The notes below the pieces were generated by a model that saw only the letters and a list, made by a program, of their open reading frames with translations, was not told where the DNA came from and did not search any database. A program made the translations under genes and the position numbers. From contig NC_046683.1 in NCBI RefSeq assembly GCF_009870125.1, positions 45,461,869-45,525,868 of the forward strand: 64,000 nucleotides of DNA, given 5' to 3'. Shown one piece after another: positions 59,703 through 64,000 of the stretch; position 1 is the first letter of the stretch; each line of letters opens with the position of its first letter. The DNA comes from Drosophila pseudoobscura. Its lineage: Eukaryota; Arthropoda; Insecta; Diptera; Drosophilidae.

Positions 59703-60480
59703 ACAAAGGCTGGAAAACTAAAAAAATTAAATTGTCTGTTCCCGAGAGGTAGAGGACTGCGTGATGTTAATGTTAAATCATCTGTGCGAAGGTCGGCTAT
59801 CCGACATTAGGTATGCGACTAGTTTATAGGTCACTCAATGACCAATTAATTCGAATCTGTCATGGGAACAGACAGCTCGATATATAATGGCAATGGCGAC
59901 AGAATATCAGATCGAGTTTTATGCAAAGTGCGAGACATATTTTAGGGGGGTGGGGAGGTAATCCAGTGTTGGATCTGAGGCCGAAAACCCAAAGATGATG
60001 CCATGCTGCCATGATGCCACTGCGTGGTCGGTCAGCTGGGAGTCGGCCCGGCCCGGCCGGGACGTGCCGCATGCCTCTTAGTATTTTTTTTATTATATTT
60101 TTTTATTTCGTTATTTTGTTGTTCCCTTGATAAAAGCACACTTTGGGTTTAGGCAGTTTGCAATTATAAATTGCACAATTTTATAAGCACCGCATATTGT
60201 ATACTTTATGATCATTCTCTTTGTTTTAGGTCGGTTCGGGACTTGGTCGTATAAATAAGACCCCCACTAATTAGGTGGGATTTGGCTGCTCGCTTGCTTG
60301 CTGGGTTCTTGGGATTAGCGCGAGAAAGAAGGAGCGCGAGGAGGAGGAGTCCTTTCTGGCGGATGGGGACCGTCTCCCGATATACTACAATACTCGCATC
60401 ACCTGTCATTTGCACATACTTTTTCCCTCGTTTCTTTTCTGGCGGGTTCAAGTCAAAAAAAAAGGCGCACCGTTTCACTT

Positions 60481-60490
60481 TGGTCACACT
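60481..60490 (+). promoter_or_regulatory. Core-promoter Motif 1 match
   Basis: TGGTCACACT matches the fly Motif 1 consensus YGGTCACACTR except for the last base, which is C. The motif is strand-biased and sits at start sites of broad promoters. Here it points to the right, toward a region without a clear ORF, so it might start a non-coding or divergent transcript. Confidence 0.4.
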
Positions 60491-60642
60491 CGAGACTCTC
60501 GGTGGGAAATCTTTGCGTGGAAAAAAACTAACTAACTGCCGATCAAGTTACCGCGCGCGACGCGCTCCAAAGTGTTTCTGATCGTGGGCCGCTGGCGGTG
60601 GAACGGTTAAAGCTTTGGATTTCGCTTTTGACGCTCTGCTCA

Positions 60643-60668
60643 CTGCTGCTGTTGCTGCTGCTGCTGCT
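60643..60668. repeat. (CTG)n triplet repeat
   Basis: CTGCTG/TTG run. In one plus frame it makes a poly-Leu stretch resembling a signal peptide, but that frame has no ATG ahead of it. Confidence 0.8.
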
Positions 60669-60729
60669 ACTTCTGGCCCCCGACGCGTCGGCAAAAATAT
60701 TGTTAACAACTTTTTCCCAAACGAAAGCA

Positions 60730-60755
60730 GCGACGACGACGACGACGACGACGAC
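60730..60755. repeat. (GAC)n triplet repeat
   Basis: About eight GAC copies. Confidence 0.85.
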
Positions 60756-60979
60756 GGCGCCGACAACGATATCGCAGGCATTTCGCAGGGCGACGATGTT
60801 TCCGGTTCAAATCGGATTTGCCAGCGAGAGCGCGATCGGGCGGGCCTTAGTCCCGATTCGCACTTGAAACCGAATGTTGAACTCCCAATTACATAAATGT
60901 ATACAATAAATAGCACACCGATAATAACTGCTATAGGTATTAGCAGATGGGCCTAATCGTTCTTCATCCACACATTCCT

Positions 60980-60987
60980 GACGTCAC
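60980..60987. promoter_or_regulatory. Perfect CRE palindrome TGACGTCA
   Basis: Consensus site for CREB/ATF bZIP dimers. One of three in the 60.9-62.3 kb region. Confidence 0.45.
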
Positions 60988-61157
60988 AGCCCGATAAGCC
61001 AGCCATTGGGCCATTGTTTTACGACTATTGCGGGCCGACTGTCAGCGCTCGTGCCATTGATTAGCCAGCCCTCGACGAGAGTCGTTAGCAATTGTGGCTG
61101 CCACATATCACTGTACTTCAACACATTTACAGCCCACTTTCGGGTATTCTGATAACC

Positions 61158-61180
61158 GCTCGCTCGCTCGCTCGCTCGCT
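61158..61180. repeat. (GCTC)n tetranucleotide repeat
   Basis: Five to six copies of GCTC. Confidence 0.9.
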
Positions 61181-61782
61181 GAACATTCAGACACGTCCGT
61201 AGCCCGAAAAATGCGCGCTCTACCTGTCTATATCTTGCCACTGATCGAGGGGCAGGCCAGGCCATGAATGCAGAGTGTAACACTTGTAAGCGGCTTCGTT
61301 TAGAATGCAGGCCGTTGTACCCGCTTGACACTGATCGAGACCTACTACGAGACGTGGTCTGAAGCGCCTGCCGATCGACCTTGACACAGTTGGGCGGTGG
61401 GGGGAAGCGCCATCCAAAGAGGCCTTGCGACGGCCTGCTCGTACGATTCCGATCGTTCTGGAAGCAGTTGTAGGCGCTGCTGAGAGACCCTAACATTCAG
61501 CCTTACGAAATCTTGAAGCTGGCCAAGCAGTTTTCACATTTACCTCGGTTATTTTCCATACCAATCGAATGAAATGCGACTTTGACCAGCACCACGTCCT
61601 TCTCCTCCCGTCCCCTTCCCGTAGAAACCATTAGCGCCAAAGTCTGGCTAGAAGCGGAGACGCAGCCTCGGGCCAGACCAATGACTTGTCAAAATACTTA
61701 TCGAGTGAAAAGCTCGGCCCAAAGCAGTGTGTCTGCCACGCAGCCAGCCATACGGAGACCGGCTGGGGAGACCGCTATGCCA

Positions 61783-61870
61783 GCGGCGGTGGCGGGGGCG
61801 GTGGCGGTGGTGGTGGCGGTGGTGGTGGTGGTGGCTGTGACGGTGGCTGTGGGGCTGTTGGGCCGTGGGG
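61783..61870. repeat. G-rich (GGTGGC)n repeat
   Basis: About 85 bases of GGC/GGT triplets with several GGG and GGGG runs. Frames through it read poly-Gly (plus) or His/Arg-rich (minus) and show no other protein features. It can in principle form G-quadruplexes. Confidence 0.8.
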
Positions 61871-61987
61871 CTGTGGGGAGGTGACGACGGTCTAGTCAAA
61901 CTTGAAAAACAAATCACGGAGTCGCCGCAAACATCTGAAAATCTCGTTTTGTCGGTCTATAGTAGCTATATGTGGTAAGTAGTAGGC

Positions 61988-62203
61988 CTAGTTTGCTGCA
62001 TCATGAATCCCCCCAAGTGAAACATATCCACAGATACGAAACTCGAGTTCGAAAGTACGATTTGAAATCTTTTTAATGGTGGGTGGGACGGGATGGTATG
62101 GGATGTGGCTTGTGACTAACGATAGGTCCCAAACGTCTCTATTTGGAGACCAGTGGTCCAGTGGTACCACTCCATTTTCAGTTAACACTTCTTTCCGAGA
62201 CAT
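61988..62203 (-). CDS. Candidate 71-residue small ORF
   Basis: ATG at 62203 in a TCAAA-ATG-TCT context, TAG at 61988. The product would begin MSRKEVLTENG and contain DHWSPNRDVWDL; there is no signal peptide, membrane segment or family I recognise. The ATG lies directly downstream of two CRE palindromes 22 bp apart on this strand, which could act as its promoter. ORFs of this length are common by chance, so support is weak. Confidence 0.22.
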   Translation of the reverse strand: MSRKEVLTENGVVPLDHWSPNRDVWDLSLVTSHIPYHPVPPTIKKISNRTFELEFRICGYVSLGGIHDAAN

Positions 62204-62205
62204 TT

Positions 62206-62235
62206 TGACGTCAGAAGCGTCGTTCTGTGACGTCA
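62206..62235. promoter_or_regulatory. Tandem pair of perfect CREs
   Basis: TGACGTCA at 62206-62213 and again at 62228-62235, 22 bp apart start to start (about two helical turns). A GATAAA word follows at about 62244-62249. Candidate CREB/ATF-responsive element. Confidence 0.5.
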
Positions 62236-64000
62236 CTTTTGTTTGATAAATCGGTGCCAGACCAAAAGATGGCCTAATTGAGCGCTAATTTATGTTCGAT
62301 TACTTACAAATATTTGATCTTCCCATTGAGCAACTCTTTGATAAACATTTTCACACCTTTTTCGCGGTATATGGTCGTTAAGCCCCATGGATAATTGTAG
62401 ACCCGCAACAAAACAACAATTTTCGCTGACTTTGTGGAACATATATAAAGCGATATCTTTGGTATTGTACGAAAACGAGTACGAGTACGAGTGCAGTGCC
62501 CAATCAATCGATTTATGAGTCCTACATTGTCCAATATTTGTTTACCCGCTTTAATTTATGATCGCATCGCTCAACTGGGGACTGAATTTTACGATTTCCT
62601 TTCCCGTGCCGTGGAAAACATTTGAATGCCTAGGAATTTTCTCCCATTTGAATAGTTCTTCTACTGTCGTTTGAAGCATACATACTTCCAGAAATATTTA
62701 TTTACGCACTTTGCAATTCCTTTTTATGACCCACAATTAGCAAAGAGGATTATAAATATTTTTTTGCCAATTTTATTTCGTGGTAGGTCTTCTAGTAGAT
62801 CGCATCAGCTGGAGATTTATAACGCCTCCCAGACGGTCCATAAAAATTAGCCAAAATTTGTATAATCGCCAGAATTTTTGGGAACATAATCGTGGACATT
62901 ATCTTTCTCTGGAGGCCAGACACATTTGGAGAGGAGATTAATCGCCCGAGAATTCTTGACGTAGTAGAAAACACTCGTAAAGCCGAGAAGAGGCACTCCA
63001 TGTGTCGGCCTAGTGCAAAGTCGGCCTGCGGGGCCATATAATTTCATACGTCTCCGTATATCTGATGCAATTAAAGTAGGCCCTCATCCATTTGGCAAGA
63101 CCCCTCGAGATAAGAGCTGCTAATAGCTGCACTCTCCATGGCTCGAATGAGCGATTCCCATGTTGTGTTTCCCCCTGATAGCCAGAGAGACGGAGAGCTA
63201 GAGATAGGCAGAGAGACTATGAATATCGCCCCAGTTTGCTTCACATTATCTTCATGAAATGGAATGGCTGGCACGGCACGGGGAGCGTTATCTGGCCGGT
63301 AGGATGTCGACGTCTATGTTGACACGGAGAATGTACAAATGAAGAGACATTGAATTGTCGCCATTGATAAGTGAAGAGTGGAGTGTCTTCTGTTGTTGTA
63401 CGTCCACCTTTCTAATGCCATCTTTTCCGGGCTGTTAGCAGCCATTTCTGTATATTGGCCAAATTGGGACCAATTGATAGGATTCTGCCCATTCACCCAT
63501 CCATAATTACGGAGATTACTTTTGTACCCCCTTTTTTCCCCAGCGACTTCTCTCATTATTACACTCCGAGAGTCACTGAACCCGCTGGAGAATCCTAAAT
63601 GTTATATGCACAATGCACAGTAGCCGCATTATACTCGAGTATGAATGGTTATTTTTGCGCTGTTTTGCTCGTTTGTTTCGAAAAGTTTCAATTTGACTGG
63701 AGTAGAACATTGTGCCGTACTTCATAATATTAACAATTTTTATTAGCTGGTTGTCAGGTGAGGATTGGATTGTCGGTGGGCTGCCGCTGCCGCTGCGGCT
63801 GCGTCTGGGGGTTGGTTGGAGTTTGGGGATGGGAGATGGGTGCCACAACAATGGGCTGTATTTTAATGCGGCTTGTTGAGTGCTCAGTGTGGCTTGCAAA
63901 TTGTTTGTGACTTTGAAGCGCGCCGCATGCGGCTGCATTTTTTATTCGACTGGTTTGGTGGGGAACTTTTCTTGACTTGACATTCGCAAAAGGCAGTCGC

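Larger units (their letters stand above)
58397..64000. other. Upstream region of the transporter, mostly non-coding
   Basis: No supported coding gene except a doubtful 71-codon ORF. It holds clustered GATA-type sites (58463-59702), a Motif 1 core-promoter word at 60481, GAC and CTG triplets around 60.64-60.76 kb, a GCTC repeat, a long G-rich GGTGGC repeat at 61.78-61.87 kb, and three perfect CREs. The final 1.3 kb shows only scattered open frames. Confidence 0.5.

Noticed and set aside
60598..60896. Plus-strand frame with a poly-Leu stretch ending APDASA, like a signal peptide and mature protein
   Set aside because: It has no ATG before the Leu run (the nearest start is GTG), and the Leu and Thr runs come from CTG and GAC triplet repeats.

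Overview
The window looks like Drosophila euchromatin. Genes are sparse, with short introns (65-73 bp), and lie in long microsatellite-rich intergenic DNA. A DINE-1 (mini-me) type Helitron-derived element with an internal GTCY microsatellite is present at about 11.76-12.42 kb. The DINE-1 variant and the many ACGAGTA/CTCGTA motifs remind me of the obscura group (D. pseudoobscura relatives), but that placement is from memory and was not checked.

Four protein-coding genes are well supported, all on the minus strand. (1) 14.07-15.09 kb: an intronless secreted papain-family (cathepsin L-like) cysteine protease with slightly altered active-site surroundings. (2) 36.39-37.72 kb: a two-exon MADF-BESS transcription factor of 420 residues. 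(3) 45.06-45.81 kb: a two-exon secreted protein of 226 residues made of alternating YLP and GYR motifs separated by RHRR sites. (4) 56.42-58.39 kb: a three-exon cationic amino acid transporter (SLC7/CAT type) of 611 residues. Exon joins were worked out by hand from GT/AG sites and reading phase, and all four frames close exactly.

Between the genes: 1-11.6 kb has no recognisable gene but many simple repeats. 11.6-12.4 kb holds two DINE-1 copies in opposite orientation. 15.1-36.4 kb is a gene-poor stretch of 21 kb with microsatellites and two DINE-1-like relics. 37.8-44.9 kb is the upstream side of the MADF-BESS gene; it holds an open frame with a predicted membrane segment and a 320-bp MITE with pogo/Tigger-like ends and TA target duplications. 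45.9-55.6 kb holds a broken copy of a transposon-like protein gene (53.2-54.1 kb) and a 34-codon small ORF. 58.4-64 kb, upstream of the transporter, has GATA-type sites, a Motif 1 core-promoter match, three perfect CRE palindromes (two of them 22 bp apart), and a small 71-codon ORF beside the CRE pair.

Nothing indicates that the four genes form one pathway. They look like independent neighbours. No tRNA, rRNA, CRISPR array or intact autonomous transposon was recognised. The most interesting items are the decayed transposase-like gene, the pogo-like MITE, the possible pro-peptide layout of the GYR/YLP protein, and the clustered CREs.
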